A DNA stretch of 64,000 nucleotides from an uncultured delta proteobacterium (GCA_903907985.1 CAIVQG010000069.1:1-64000); one strand, 5' to 3'; counted from the first letter of the stretch, positions 25,228-35,322 are shown. Numbers and translations are program-made. Notes: generated by a model not told the origin, from the letters alone.

Positions 25228-26922
25228 CTATTGATTGACTGTGTCCAGTTTATAAACAACAATCACACTTTTGTCTCTTATTGATGAACCTACTGATAAA
25301 ACTAACGCCAGAACCAATTCCGGTTTGCCGTCATTGTCGATATCTTTGAAGACGTAATCGGCGACATAGCCATTAATTTTTTTCGTTCTCCAGTTTTCGG
25401 CCATACCTAAACCATCCCATTCTAAATTGTATATTTCGCTGGAGGTGAACATTTTCGCATTCTTTAGTAAACGACCGGAAGCTGATGAGTTTTTAACAAT
25501 AATCAGTTCTTTTTTCCCACCTTTATTAATGTCATAAGTAAGAATCCGTAAATTAACATAAGCGCGCTTTTCATATTCAGTTGATGTGGTGTCTTTATCT
25601 GCACTTTGGATAAGGTTATTACTACCGCCGAACTCTTCATCTCCTCGCCAGATAAGGTCATCATTTTTAAAGCCAAAAGAAAAAATCTGGTTCAAGGGTT
25701 TAGTGGTTTTTCGGAAAATACATATATGGTCTAAATCATCTAGGGCAATAATTTTATCATCACTGCCACCTGTGCCAAAATTATCCATGATTACCCCATA
25801 AATAGACAAGCCTCGGGGTATTTTCATTCTTTGATCCTCGATAAACTTGCCGTTTCTCCAGATCATTTCATAAATTTGTGTATCAAATATTTGACCAAAA
25901 CCGTACGACTGACATAGTAGCAGGGGAATTCCTGAAGGTGTATCAATTACCCGTAAAAACCACTTTAAATCAGAAGCTATCTTTTCATATTTCCCATCTT
26001 TGAATTCTAAAACGAAGGAATCAAGAGTTGAGCCATTAACAGATGTGACAAAGATTTGCTTCATGCCGCTTCTCTTGATGTCCGCTATGTCAACAGATAA
26101 ATATTTGTCGTATTGGTTCCCTTCAATTTTTTGTAAAAGTCGTAATTCAGTGTCCAACTTCTGGTAAATGTAAATATTATGATCATCAATTGTAACTACT
26201 TCATTTTTGCCATCACCGTTGACATCACCGATGTCCATGCCTTTAAATTCAGTTGTAAATTGTTGGCTCATCCAGAAACCCTTGCGTTTAAAGGGATCAT
26301 CCGGAGCATTAATATAGTCGGTATTAATTATGGAAGTCAGCGTTCCTTTTTTACCTGATTTCATTCCGGCAATTATCAGGGATTCCCGTGATACTCCTGA
26401 AGCAACCGATGGTTTTGCAGCAGCAGATGGTGCGGCAATTTGTGGATCAGTACCTAGAATATGCTGTACAATTCTTTGTGAAAAATCATTAACTTTGGGA
26501 ATAACTTCATCCATGTTGGGAGATTGAGTAAAAAAACCGACATCGGATTTGGCAGATGCAATATCGACCAATTTGCCATCGACGCTGATACTATTGCCAA
26601 TTTTTGTTATACTGCCCCAAACAACATAATCGGATTTTAATTTTTTGCCGATGCTGTATACTTCTGCTAAAGAAATATCTTTAATCTTTGATATTTTCAA
26701 TTCATCCGCAATGGTATCTTTAGCTGTTACCTCAATTTTATTGGAAACTGCAATCCGTGTGATGAGCATATCCTGTATTCCCTGTCGGACATATTCGATA
26801 TTTTCAGAACTATTCAAAGTGAATGGCAAAACAGTTATTACATTCTTATCTTTTGCCCAAAGTGTTCCTGCTGACATCAGGATAATTATTAAATAAATCA
26901 TATATTTAAAGATTTTATTCAT
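25228..26922 (-). CDS. Exported protein with TolB-N-like domain and FG-GAP/VCBS repeats
   Basis: The ATG at 26922 is chosen because AAGGAG sits 7 bases upstream. It opens a signal peptide (about residues 1-25, ending LMSAGTLWAK). Residues 30-160 (VITVLPFTLNSSENIEYV and IAVSNKIEVTAKDTI) resemble the small alpha/beta domain of TolB/FlgO-like proteins that assess outer-membrane components. After a Pro/Ala/Ser linker come propeller-like repeats with calcium-binding-type loops (DIGDVNGDGKNEVV, VFKDIDNDGKPELVL). A secreted or envelope scaffold is likely. 564 residues. It is monocistronic between tRNA-Met and the CoA-transferase gene. Confidence 0.72.
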   Translation of the reverse strand: MNKIFKYMIYLIIILMSAGTLWAKDKNVITVLPFTLNSSENIEYVRQGIQDMLITRIAVSNKIEVTAKDTIADELKISKIKDISLAEVYSIGKKLKSDYVVWGSITKIGNSISVDGKLVDIASAKSDVGFFTQSPNMDEVIPKVNDFSQRIVQHILGTDPQIAAPSAAAKPSVASGVSRESLIIAGMKSGKKGTLTSIINTDYINAPDDPFKRKGFWMSQQFTTEFKGMDIGDVNGDGKNEVVTIDDHNIYIYQKLDTELRLLQKIEGNQYDKYLSVDIADIKRSGMKQIFVTSVNGSTLDSFVLEFKDGKYEKIASDLKWFLRVIDTPSGIPLLLCQSYGFGQIFDTQIYEMIWRNGKFIEDQRMKIPRGLSIYGVIMDNFGTGGSDDKIIALDDLDHICIFRKTTKPLNQIFSFGFKNDDLIWRGDEEFGGSNNLIQSADKDTTSTEYEKRAYVNLRILTYDINKGGKKELIIVKNSSASGRLLKNAKMFTSSEIYNLEWDGLGMAENWRTKKINGYVADYVFKDIDNDGKPELVLALVLSVGSSIRDKSVIVVYKLDTVNQ

Positions 26923-27039
26923 GTTTATCTCCTTTTGTAAAGGTCCATATCCGTTTAGAATACTCGGGACTTCTAACATTTAAAAAATGATAATTCAAGG
27001 CTCATTTATGTTTAGAAATGTTAATGGAGGGGGGGCTGT

Positions 27040-28929
27040 CTAGCCAGGCGTAGTTGAAGACGTCACATCTTCCAAAAAATTAATGGTTAGATGATAAACA
27101 CCTGATTTAAATTTTGACTGAACAGTAAAGGGCAATTTTTCGTAAACTTTAAGCATAGCTTTATTATCACAAAGTACATCAGCGGAAAAACCGGTAATTC
27201 CCTGCTCACCAGAATACTTGATAAGCATTTCCAGTATAAATGATGCTATCCCGCGGCCTACGAATTTTTCATCAACAACAAATGCCGTATCGGCCAGAGA
27301 ATTATCCTGGTGGCGGCTGTAACGTCCTTCAGCAATTATTTCCTCTCTTCCCGCTTCTTCAGTAACGCCGACGATAGACATGTTGCGCCGGTAATCAACA
27401 TTGACATATTCCTGCATTTTGGAATGAGGCATAGTTTTAATGGGACTGAAATAACGGTAAAATACTGTATCATCGGAAAAACGATAAAAAAGCCGCCGCA
27501 TTGCTTCTTCATCGGAAGGCTTAATAGCGCGGAAAGAAACTTTCATGCCATCGGAAAATTTATGTGTTGTGGCTATTTTCTCAGGATAAAAATGGCCGGA
27601 GTCCTGAAGGTAAATTTGATCGGCATAAATAATTCTGGCTTCTCTGGCCATCTGAACTAACTCGGCCCGATCATCCGGATGGGCAATGTCGATCAGGGCT
27701 TGTGCTCTTTCACGGACCGATTTGCCGAAAAAAGATGCAATGCCGTATTCAGTTACAATCAAATCCAACGATTCTCTTGTCGTGAATTGGTTAGGGAAAT
27801 TATCAACGGAAAGCAAAATATTGGATTCATTTTTCAGGTTGCGGCTGGGTAATGCAAAAATTGCTCTTCCTCCTCTGGAGCGTTCAGAACCGGTAAAGAG
27901 TTCCTGAATCTGCCCGGGGCCGGCGGTAACATTCCTTTTGCCGACATGGAGAGCAATGTTTCCGGTAAGATCAATTTTTCGTGCCGGTAAAATAACAACA
28001 AGTTTGTCAATTAAACCAATCTTTAAATGATCAGCAATTAGATCAATGCCTTGAAATTCAATAAGAGGATTATTGTGCAGCCACTGCATTAGTTCTGGAG
28101 TTCCCTGGGCATAGGCAGTCAAAGATTTTCCCGGAAAAGATTTTTTCTTCTTATTGGTAACCGCACCGCATTTTATTAAATCCATTAATACATCAGTGAA
28201 TGTATAGGTATGAATTCCCAGATGTCGTTTATGCTGTAAATGCTTGCCTAGCGCCTCGTAGAGTGATCCGGTGAAAAAGGAAAGGCAACTGCCATCATCA
28301 ATAATTGAGGCAATATTAGCGGCAATTTTGTCTATCACGGAATCAACCGGCCACCGGGGAAAGTACATCAATGGTTCGGTTGCTTTTATTAAATAATGGA
28401 AATCATTGACATGAACAAAGGTATCGCCCATTGTTCGGGGTACATTTTCATTAATTTCACCAATAACGAGAAACGCCTTTTGCATTGCATGCTTGGCAAT
28501 GTCCACAGCTAAGCCCAGACTCGCAAAACCGGCATCATCCGGTGGTGAAATCTGGACAAAAGCGACATCAACTTTTAGTGTGCCGGAAGCAATAAGACGA
28601 GGTATATTGGAAAACTGACAGGGAATCATGTCAACAAAACCTGCAGTAATAGCTTTACTGGCCAGCCATCCGGAAAAGAAAGTTTTTAAACGAAATTTTA
28701 GTTTATTTTGGGAAGTGCTTAAGGAAACAACATCACCCAGGCTGATAAGCTGGATTAACTCCAGATCGCTTAAATTAGCCATCTGTGCGGAAAAGAGATG
28801 TTTTACAAGTGTACGTGGCTCCGCAACTCCCGTTCCCAGGAAAATACTCATGCCTGGTTCAATGCCGGACATTGCAACGGAAGGTGCTACTATTTTTTGT
28901 TTCCACTCAGGGTCAGGTTTTTTTTGCAT
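27040..28929 (-). CDS. Acetyl-CoA hydrolase/transferase fused to a GNAT acetyltransferase
   Basis: 629 residues. Residues 1-440 are a class I CoA-transferase of the acetyl-CoA hydrolase/4-hydroxybutyrate CoA-transferase family (GMSIFLGTGVAEPRTLVKHL, VAFVQISPPDDAGFASLGLA, GRNV-type KRNVTAGPGQIQEL). The glutamate in IVTEYGIASFFGKSVRERAQ is the expected active-site residue. Residues 465-625 are a GNAT domain (SFRAIKPSDEEAMRRLFYRF and KFVGRGIASFILEMLIKYS, the acetyl-CoA loop). Fusions of this sort occur in other deltaproteobacteria. The second domain may acetylate the first or another protein in response to acetyl-CoA. Product specificity is not known. Confidence 0.87.
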   Translation of the reverse strand: MQKKPDPEWKQKIVAPSVAMSGIEPGMSIFLGTGVAEPRTLVKHLFSAQMANLSDLELIQLISLGDVVSLSTSQNKLKFRLKTFFSGWLASKAITAGFVDMIPCQFSNIPRLIASGTLKVDVAFVQISPPDDAGFASLGLAVDIAKHAMQKAFLVIGEINENVPRTMGDTFVHVNDFHYLIKATEPLMYFPRWPVDSVIDKIAANIASIIDDGSCLSFFTGSLYEALGKHLQHKRHLGIHTYTFTDVLMDLIKCGAVTNKKKKSFPGKSLTAYAQGTPELMQWLHNNPLIEFQGIDLIADHLKIGLIDKLVVILPARKIDLTGNIALHVGKRNVTAGPGQIQELFTGSERSRGGRAIFALPSRNLKNESNILLSVDNFPNQFTTRESLDLIVTEYGIASFFGKSVRERAQALIDIAHPDDRAELVQMAREARIIYADQIYLQDSGHFYPEKIATTHKFSDGMKVSFRAIKPSDEEAMRRLFYRFSDDTVFYRYFSPIKTMPHSKMQEYVNVDYRRNMSIVGVTEEAGREEIIAEGRYSRHQDNSLADTAFVVDEKFVGRGIASFILEMLIKYSGEQGITGFSADVLCDNKAMLKVYEKLPFTVQSKFKSGVYHLTINFLEDVTSSTTPG

Positions 28930-28935
28930 AGTTTT

Positions 28936-29595
28936 TTAAATTTTCACTGGTATAACATAAAATAATACAGATATAAAATGACAAACACTGCCGGCAAGAA
29001 CAAATAAATGCCAGATAGCATGATTAAACGGTAGTTTTTTCCAGGCATAAAAGATTGTTCCCAAAGTATAAGCCAGCCCGCCGGCGACAAGCCAGGCAAG
29101 GCCGCCTTCGGGCAGTGTCTGATAAAGAGGCTTAATGGCTAGAATAATCAGCCAGCCCATTACAATATAGGCGATTGTAGAAACAATTTCAAAGCGGTTA
29201 ACAAAGAAAGCCTTAAATATAATTCCTAAAATAGTCAAAGACCAGACGACGGCGAAAATTGCCCAGCCTAATGTTCCCCGGACAATAATAATCAAAAACG
29301 GCGTATATGTGCCGGCAATTAAAACATAAATGCAGGAATGGTCGATAATTCTAAAAATTCTTTTGATATTTGGTCTTTGGAAACTATGATAAAGTGTTGA
29401 TGCCGTGTAAAGTAACACAAGGGAGATGCCAAAAACAGTACAACTGACAATATGGCTGGCCTGTCCGTAAATGCTGGACAAAACTATTAATAAAACCAGT
29501 CCGGCTGCACTGACCAGCAGGCCTGCTCCATGAGTCACGCTGTTCATAATTTCTTCTGCTAGACTATATTGAGCTATTTCTTGTGATTGTGACAT
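28936..29595 (-). CDS. trhA: Hemolysin III family membrane protein (TrhA/YqfA-like)
   Basis: 219 residues with seven predicted membrane helices of the PAQR/HlyIII superfamily. The conserved metal-site residues are visible: the Ser/His in NSVTHGAGLL, LYHSF, the Asp/His in DHSCIYVLIAGTYTPF, and a pair of His near the end (FNHAIWHLFVLAGSVCHF). Members of the family influence membrane fluidity and homeostasis in bacteria. It is 6 bases from the CoA-transferase gene and probably in the same transcript. Confidence 0.9.
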   Translation of the reverse strand: MSQSQEIAQYSLAEEIMNSVTHGAGLLVSAAGLVLLIVLSSIYGQASHIVSCTVFGISLVLLYTASTLYHSFQRPNIKRIFRIIDHSCIYVLIAGTYTPFLIIIVRGTLGWAIFAVVWSLTILGIIFKAFFVNRFEIVSTIAYIVMGWLIILAIKPLYQTLPEGGLAWLVAGGLAYTLGTIFYAWKKLPFNHAIWHLFVLAGSVCHFISVLFYVIPVKI

Positions 29596-29683
29596 TCTTC
29601 TTTATACCATATTTGCGAATATTAAGTTTAGTTATGTTTTGGGCTGCAAATTGTCAATTATTATTTGACCGTTAGATTAATTC

Positions 29684-29712
29684 TTGACTGAATACCAGAA
29701 GTCGTAATAATG
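29684..29712 (+). promoter_or_regulatory. Candidate sigma-70 promoter upstream of purB
   Basis: TTGACT (29684-29689), 17 bases, then ATAATG (29707-29712), about 80 bases before the purB GTG. The divergent gap to the hemolysin III gene (196 bases) has no other strong signal. Confidence 0.4.
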
Positions 29713-29791
29713 ATAAGGGCGATATTTAATATAGATAATCATGTTTCATGATTTGGGTTACAGATTATAAATTAACTTTAAGGAGAACAAT

Positions 29792-31093
29792 GTGATACCA
29801 AGATATTCACGGGAGAAGATGGTAAGTATCTGGAGCCCGGAAAACAGATATCAAAAATGGCTCGATGTGGAAATATTTGCCTGTGAAGCAATGGTGAAGT
29901 TGGGGAACGTTCCCGCAAGCGCGATCAAAACCATTAAAGAAAAAGCAGTGATTAATGTTGCACGCATCGATGAAATTGAAAAAATTACTAAACATGATGT
30001 TATCGCCTTTTTAACTTCCATTACTGAAAAAGTGGGAGAAGATGGACGTTTTTTACATATGGGCATGACTTCATCCGATGTTCTGGATACCTCCTATGCC
30101 GTCCAATTGAAGGAGGCTGCGGAAATTCTTCTGGCTGATATCGATGATCTTCTAGTTGTTTTAAAGAAAAAAGCTTATGAGCACAAAAAAACTTTGATGA
30201 TCGGTCGTTCGCACGGTATTCATGCGGAACCGATCACTTTCGGCCTGAAGATGGCTCTCTGGTATCAGGAAATGCAACGTAACCGCCTGCGTCTGCTTAA
30301 TGCCAAAGAATCAGTATGCACCGGGAAAATATCCGGAGCTGTCGGGACGTTTTCTTTTATTGATCCTTCTGTCGAAGAATATGTTTGCAGTCAGCTTGGT
30401 TTAAAAGCGGCGCCGGTTTCTTCCCAAATCGTTCAGCGTGACCGGCATGCGGAATTCTTTACAACTTTAGCCATTATTGCATCATCAATTGATAAGTTTG
30501 CTCAGGAAATCAGGCTGCTCCAGAGAACGGAAGTAAGGGAAGTCGAAGAATATTTTTCACCGGGTCAGAAAGGTTCTTCGGCCATGCCTCATAAACGTAA
30601 TCCGGTGCTGTCGGAAAATTTATCCGGACTGGCCAGGTTGATGCGTTCTTATGCGGTTGCGGCGCTGGAAGATATTGCGCTCTGGCATGAAAGAGACATC
30701 AGTCACTCGTCAGTGGAAAGAGTCATCGGGCCGGATGCCACGGTCACGCTGGATTTTATGCTGGGACGGTTTACCGGTATGATGGATAAGCTCGTCGTGT
30801 ATTCGGAAAGAATGCTCAATAACTTGAATATGACCCATGGAGTTATTTTCTCGCAGATGGTTTTATTGACCTTGATTGAAAAAGGGACAACCAGAGAAGA
30901 TGCCTATTCTATTGTTCAGCGCAATGCCATGAAGTCATGGGAAGAAGGTGTGGAATTCAAAATCCTGCTGCAAAAAGATCCAGGAGTCGCTGAATATCTG
31001 AAAGAGGATGACTTGGCGTCGATTTTCAATGTTAATAATTTTTTAAAAAATTTAGATTTCATCTTTAAGCGTGTATTCGGAGAAGAAAAGTAA
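29792..31093 (+). CDS. purB: Adenylosuccinate lyase
   Basis: 433-residue fumarase/aspartase superfamily enzyme that removes fumarate from SAICAR and adenylosuccinate in purine synthesis. It has MIPRYSREKMVSIWSPENRY at the N-terminus, FLHMGMTSSDVLDTSYA, GRSHGIHAEPITFG and the signature SAMPHKRNPVLSEN. It begins with GTG, with AAGGAGAA 5-6 bases upstream. An ATG two bases earlier runs into TGA and is not the start. It stands alone, convergent with nadB. Confidence 0.96.
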   Translation: MIPRYSREKMVSIWSPENRYQKWLDVEIFACEAMVKLGNVPASAIKTIKEKAVINVARIDEIEKITKHDVIAFLTSITEKVGEDGRFLHMGMTSSDVLDTSYAVQLKEAAEILLADIDDLLVVLKKKAYEHKKTLMIGRSHGIHAEPITFGLKMALWYQEMQRNRLRLLNAKESVCTGKISGAVGTFSFIDPSVEEYVCSQLGLKAAPVSSQIVQRDRHAEFFTTLAIIASSIDKFAQEIRLLQRTEVREVEEYFSPGQKGSSAMPHKRNPVLSENLSGLARLMRSYAVAALEDIALWHERDISHSSVERVIGPDATVTLDFMLGRFTGMMDKLVVYSERMLNNLNMTHGVIFSQMVLLTLIEKGTTREDAYSIVQRNAMKSWEEGVEFKILLQKDPGVAEYLKEDDLASIFNVNNFLKNLDFIFKRVFGEEK

Positions 31094-31108
31094 AATTGTT
31101 ATAAGGGA

Positions 31109-32698
31109 TTATTCTTTGATTATAATTGTATCTGTGTTCATTTCATCATGCGTTGCCGGATAATCAATATTGTAGTGCAAGCCACGGCTCTCTTTGCGCA
31201 GGCTGGCGCTGCTGGTAATCAGTTTAGCAACAATTGTAATGTTCCGCAGTTCGATAAGGTCTTTGGTTACCTTATAATTTCTGTAGTAGTCGTCAATTTC
31301 TTTTTGAATGAGTTCAATTCTTCTCACCGCACGTTCCAATCTCTTATTTGACCGGACAATACCGACATAATTCCACATACAGCGGCGAACTTCATCCCAG
31401 TTATGAGTGACAACAACACTATCATCACTCTCTGTCGTTCCACTGGAATCCCAGGGAGCAATAAAAATTTCACTTTGCCGAGTATGGGCAAAGTCTTCAG
31501 ATATTTTTGTGCAGACCCGATGAGCATAAACAACAGCTTCCAGAAGGGAATTGCTGGCCAGACGATTAGCACCGTGCAATCCGGTGCAGGAAGCTTCACC
31601 GCAGGCAAAGAGCTGAGGAATAGAAGTTTCTCCATAAGCATTTACGGCAACGCCGCCACAGATATAATGAGCAGCAGGAACAACAGGAATGGGGTCTTTA
31701 CTGATATCGATGCCGAATTCCAGACATTTGTTGTAAATATTGGGAAAGCGGTTGACTAGAAAATCGCGATCGCGATGCGTGATGTCCAGTAGAACATATT
31801 CATCACCGGATTTCTTTATCTCCGTATCAATTGCTTTGGCAACTATATCACGCGGAGCTAGGCTTTTCATGGAATGATATTTATCCATGAAAGGGGAACC
31901 GTTTTTCAGCTTTAGAATTCCCCCTTCGCCTCGTACCGCTTCACTGATTAAAAAAGCTTTAGCATCAGGATGATAAAGGCAGGTAGGGTGAAACTGAATG
32001 AATTCCATATTGGCGATTTGCGCCCCGGCGCGATAAGCCATAGCGATGCCATCTCCGGTAGCAATATCCGGGTTGGTAGTAATTAAATAAACTTTACCGG
32101 CTCCGCCCGTGGATAAAATTGTATATTTGGCGCGGTAGGTGTGAATATCACTGTTGTTTATATCCAGAACATAGGCGCCGAGGCAGCGCAAAGGTTCAAC
32201 GGCAGGGATTTTTTCCATGATCAAATCGATGCCGATATGATTTTCATAAATAACAACATTCTGCAGGCTGGCCACTTTTTCATGTAGCGCCCTTTCAATC
32301 TCATGGCCAGTAAGGTCTTTTGCGTGTAAAACCCGCCGGTGAGAATGGCCGCCTTCCCGACCTAAATCATAAGGGTAGGGTGGGTTTTCGGATTTGGTAA
32401 ATTTCACACCCCACTCAATTAGCTCGGCAATACGGGGCGGCGCCTCTCTGACAATGAATTCCACTACATCTTTTTTGCAAAGGCCGGCACCGCAAATTAA
32501 AGTATCGTTTATATGCTCGGTAAAACTGTCTGTATTATCGGTAACGGCAGCAATGCCGCCTTGGGCATAATTGGTATTGGATTCCGTTTTTTCTTTTTTG
32601 GTAACAATAGCAACACTGCCTAGAGCCGAAGCTTTAATAGCCAGGCTGAGTCCGGCGATCCCGCTGCCGATTATTAAAAAGTCAGTTTTAAATTCCAT
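31109..32698 (-). CDS. nadB: L-aspartate oxidase
   Basis: 529 residues; an FAD enzyme that oxidises aspartate to iminoaspartate in NAD synthesis. Motifs are FLIIGSGIAGLSLAIKASAL (FAD), ESNTNYAQGGIAAVTD, GREGGHSHRRVLHAKDLTG and CGEASCTGLHGANRLASNSL. In anaerobes this enzyme uses fumarate in place of oxygen as acceptor. No nadA or nadC gene is close. The C-terminal helical domain is present and the length is normal. Confidence 0.95.
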   Translation of the reverse strand: MEFKTDFLIIGSGIAGLSLAIKASALGSVAIVTKKEKTESNTNYAQGGIAAVTDNTDSFTEHINDTLICGAGLCKKDVVEFIVREAPPRIAELIEWGVKFTKSENPPYPYDLGREGGHSHRRVLHAKDLTGHEIERALHEKVASLQNVVIYENHIGIDLIMEKIPAVEPLRCLGAYVLDINNSDIHTYRAKYTILSTGGAGKVYLITTNPDIATGDGIAMAYRAGAQIANMEFIQFHPTCLYHPDAKAFLISEAVRGEGGILKLKNGSPFMDKYHSMKSLAPRDIVAKAIDTEIKKSGDEYVLLDITHRDRDFLVNRFPNIYNKCLEFGIDISKDPIPVVPAAHYICGGVAVNAYGETSIPQLFACGEASCTGLHGANRLASNSLLEAVVYAHRVCTKISEDFAHTRQSEIFIAPWDSSGTTESDDSVVVTHNWDEVRRCMWNYVGIVRSNKRLERAVRRIELIQKEIDDYYRNYKVTKDLIELRNITIVAKLITSSASLRKESRGLHYNIDYPATHDEMNTDTIIIKE

Positions 32699-32811
32699 GA
32701 TAAAATAACCTTTATTATTAATAAAGTAGAAAAGTTTATTTACAAATTGCCTTTCCTTTTATATATAGGAAAATCTTTTTTGGCAAAGAAATAATTAGAA
32801 ATGGAAATTTA

Positions 32812-33807
32812 ATGCTGGTTTTAGGAATTGAATCATCTTGTGATGAAACGGCGGCGGCGGTAATCGATAGCGGGAAAATGCGATCCTCAGTGATTGCTTC
32901 GCAAATCAAAGATCACAGTAAATATGGTGGCGTAGTGCCGGAAATTGCCTCCCGCAAACATATTGAAGCAATAAATATGGTAATACAGGAAGCATTGGCC
33001 AATGCTCAGGTGACACTCAATGAGATTGAGGGCATTGCTGTAACCCGCGGTCCCGGGCTCATTGGATCATTGTTAATCGGCTTATCTACAGCTAAAGCCC
33101 TGGCTTATGCGTTAAATATTCCTCTGGTCGGTGTTAATCATCTGGAAGGGCACATTGCCGCATCATTTCTTGCCGAAAAACCTCCGACATTTCCTTTTTG
33201 TGCTCTGGTTGTCTCCGGTGGTCATACGAATGTTTATCTGGTTAAAAATTATCATGATTTTATTTTACTGGGTCAGACGCGGGACGACGCCGCCGGTGAA
33301 GCTTTTGATAAGGCGGCAAAACTGCTTAATCTGGGCTATCCCGGTGGAGTGGTTATCGATAAATTGGCTAAACTTGGTAATCCGCAAGCTGTAACATTTC
33401 CCCGGGCAATGAAAGACTCTCCTGATTTTAGCTTTAGTGGTTTAAAAACTTCGTTATTAACGATGCTTAAAAAACGTGGCCGTGATTTTGAAGAAAGCCA
33501 ATTGCCGGATGTAGTTGCGAGCTATCAGGAAGCAATAGTAGATGTGCTGGTAGAAAAAACAATCCGGGCGGCTCAAAATAATAAGATTGACCGAATTGTT
33601 GTTTGCGGCGGTGTCGCCGCCAACGGAAGGTTGCGTGAGAGATTTGCTGTTGCGGCGGATGCCGGGAAAATGGAATTGTTCATTCCGCCAATCATCTTAT
33701 GTACGGACAATGCTGCCATGATTGCAGCTATTGGGGAGATTATGTTGAAGAATGGTCGTAGCGATTCGCTGGATTTGAATGCTGTATCTCGTTGGCCATT
33801 AGTTTAG
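32812..33807 (+). CDS. tsaD: tRNA N6-adenosine threonylcarbamoyltransferase TsaD
   Basis: 331 residues, essential for the t6A modification of ANN-decoding tRNAs. The N-terminus VLGIESSCDETAAAVID, the metal site HLEGHIAASFL (HxxxH), VVSGGHTNVYLV and the C-terminal CGGVAANGRLRERF are all canonical. It is followed 5 bases later by rsmA, so the two genes are probably co-transcribed. It is divergent from nadB. Confidence 0.97.
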   Translation: MLVLGIESSCDETAAAVIDSGKMRSSVIASQIKDHSKYGGVVPEIASRKHIEAINMVIQEALANAQVTLNEIEGIAVTRGPGLIGSLLIGLSTAKALAYALNIPLVGVNHLEGHIAASFLAEKPPTFPFCALVVSGGHTNVYLVKNYHDFILLGQTRDDAAGEAFDKAAKLLNLGYPGGVVIDKLAKLGNPQAVTFPRAMKDSPDFSFSGLKTSLLTMLKKRGRDFEESQLPDVVASYQEAIVDVLVEKTIRAAQNNKIDRIVVCGGVAANGRLRERFAVAADAGKMELFIPPIILCTDNAAMIAAIGEIMLKNGRSDSLDLNAVSRWPLV

Positions 33808-33811
33808 TCAT

Positions 33812-34666
33812 ATGACTTCACCAAAAGAAATCATTCAGCATTATGGAATTAAGCCCCGCAAAAAACTAGGCCAATCTTTTCTTCTGGATCAAAACATTAT
33901 CAAAAGAATAGCTACCGCCGCCCGCATTACGAAAGACGATATTGTGGTGGAAATTGGCGCAGGCATCGGTGTCCTAACGGAATGTCTGGCGCAGCAATCC
34001 CGAAAAATAATAGCGGTGGAATTAGACGAAAATTTAGTCGGGGTATTGAAAGAAAAATTGGCCGGTTTAGATAATGTTGAGGTTCATTCAGGTGATATAT
34101 TGAAATTTGATTTCAATTCAATATCAATTACATATAATAGTAAAATTAAAGTAGTAGGTAACGTACCTTATAACATATCCAGTCCATTAATTTTCCGGTT
34201 ATTAACATTTCGTTCTGTCATTGATGATTTTATTCTCATGCTGCAAAAAGAAGTTGTTGAGCGTCTGGTTGCGGTCCCGAATAATAAAAGTTATGGCGTA
34301 CCTTCGGTACTTTTGCAGATGTTTGCCGCAGTGGAGAAAATATTTGATGTTCCGGCTACATGTTTTTTTCCGCAGCCGAAAGTTGAATCGGCAGTTATTA
34401 GAGGGGCTTTTCTGGATAAACCTGTAATGGAACTAACTGATGCAGCTTTTTTTACACAAGTGGTTAAGGCCTCGTTTGCCCAGCGCCGCAAAATGTTAAA
34501 CAATAACTTGAAGTCTGCGATATTTATGGAAAAAATATCTGCCACGGATTTAAAATTTGCGCTGGACAAAGCCGGAATCGATGGCCGGAGAAGGGGAGAA
34601 ACCCTGACAATTGCCGAATTTGGTCATCTCAGTAATATTTTGCAACAGCAGCAAAAAAGGATTTAA
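33812..34666 (+). CDS. rsmA: 16S rRNA (adenine1518-N6/adenine1519-N6)-dimethyltransferase RsmA
   Basis: 284 residues. It starts with KPRKKLGQSFLLDQNIIKRI, has the SAM loop VEIGAGIGVLTECLA and the catalytic NVPYNISSPLIF (N-x-P-Y). It adds four methyl groups to the 3' end hairpin of 16S rRNA. It sits directly after tsaD. The carboxyl half is typical (GRRRGETLTIAEFGHLSN). Confidence 0.96.
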   Translation: MTSPKEIIQHYGIKPRKKLGQSFLLDQNIIKRIATAARITKDDIVVEIGAGIGVLTECLAQQSRKIIAVELDENLVGVLKEKLAGLDNVEVHSGDILKFDFNSISITYNSKIKVVGNVPYNISSPLIFRLLTFRSVIDDFILMLQKEVVERLVAVPNNKSYGVPSVLLQMFAAVEKIFDVPATCFFPQPKVESAVIRGAFLDKPVMELTDAAFFTQVVKASFAQRRKMLNNNLKSAIFMEKISATDLKFALDKAGIDGRRRGETLTIAEFGHLSNILQQQQKRI

Positions 34667-34812
34667 TAACGCTCTGCAGACTGGGTGGCAAATTCCTATA
34701 GAATATTCTTCCATTGACAGAACAGAGCGCTTAACCTATACTCACAAACAACAAAAAAATATCATAACATATCAATTCATTATCAATTGTAATAAATATA
34801 AAGGAGATTAAA

Positions 34813-35268
34813 GTGTCTGTAATTGGCGAAAATATCGATGCATATTGCTTAAAATGTAAAATGGTACTTGCTCACGTTATCATGTTCAAGGTTGGTGAAA
34901 CCGTGAACAAGGTCAAATGTAATACCTGCGCTGCGGAACACAAATACCGTCCTGAAAAAACGGCGGCGAAAAAAACCACTGTCCCCAAGGTTAGCAGGCC
35001 GCTAACGCTCAAAGAAACAATGGCGAAAAGGGCTGCTGCAGCTAAAGTCCAGGATAATAATGCTCCAATGAAGTGGGACCTCAGAAACCGCAGCAGGGAC
35101 AGCGCAACGACTGTCAAAGATTACTCAATTCACAATCAATATCGTTCTAAAGATGTAGTTAATCATTCCGTTTTCGGTTTGGGTTATGTTGAGCGTATCG
35201 TTTCTGATAAGAGTATGGATGTCTTATTTAGTGACGCCGTAAAATTAATGGCAATGAATATCACTTAA
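34813..35268 (+). CDS. Hypothetical zinc-ribbon protein with CarD-like short tail
   Basis: 151 residues starting with GTG (AAGGAG 7 bases upstream). The N-terminus has CLKCKMVLAHV and KVKCNTCAAEHKY, two CxxC pairs that can form a zinc ribbon. A basic Ala/Lys-rich linker (about 50-85) follows. The last third (HSVFGLGYVERIVSDKSMDV then LFSDAVKLMAMN) resembles the beta-barrel segment of CarD/RapA-type transcription factors that read VFGxGxV. A nucleic-acid or RNA-polymerase-associated role is a guess. Small proteins of this type recur in deltaproteobacteria but I cannot name a family. Confidence 0.7.
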   Translation: MSVIGENIDAYCLKCKMVLAHVIMFKVGETVNKVKCNTCAAEHKYRPEKTAAKKTTVPKVSRPLTLKETMAKRAAAAKVQDNNAPMKWDLRNRSRDSATTVKDYSIHNQYRSKDVVNHSVFGLGYVERIVSDKSMDVLFSDAVKLMAMNIT

Positions 35269-35322
35269 GATTTAAGAGAATGAACCATCTAATCCTTTTG
35301 GTTTAATTTCTTTATTTTTCCC

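Noticed and set aside
29790-29795. ATG at 29790 as the purB start
   Set aside because: It runs straight into TGA. The adjacent GTG gives the full adenylosuccinate lyase.
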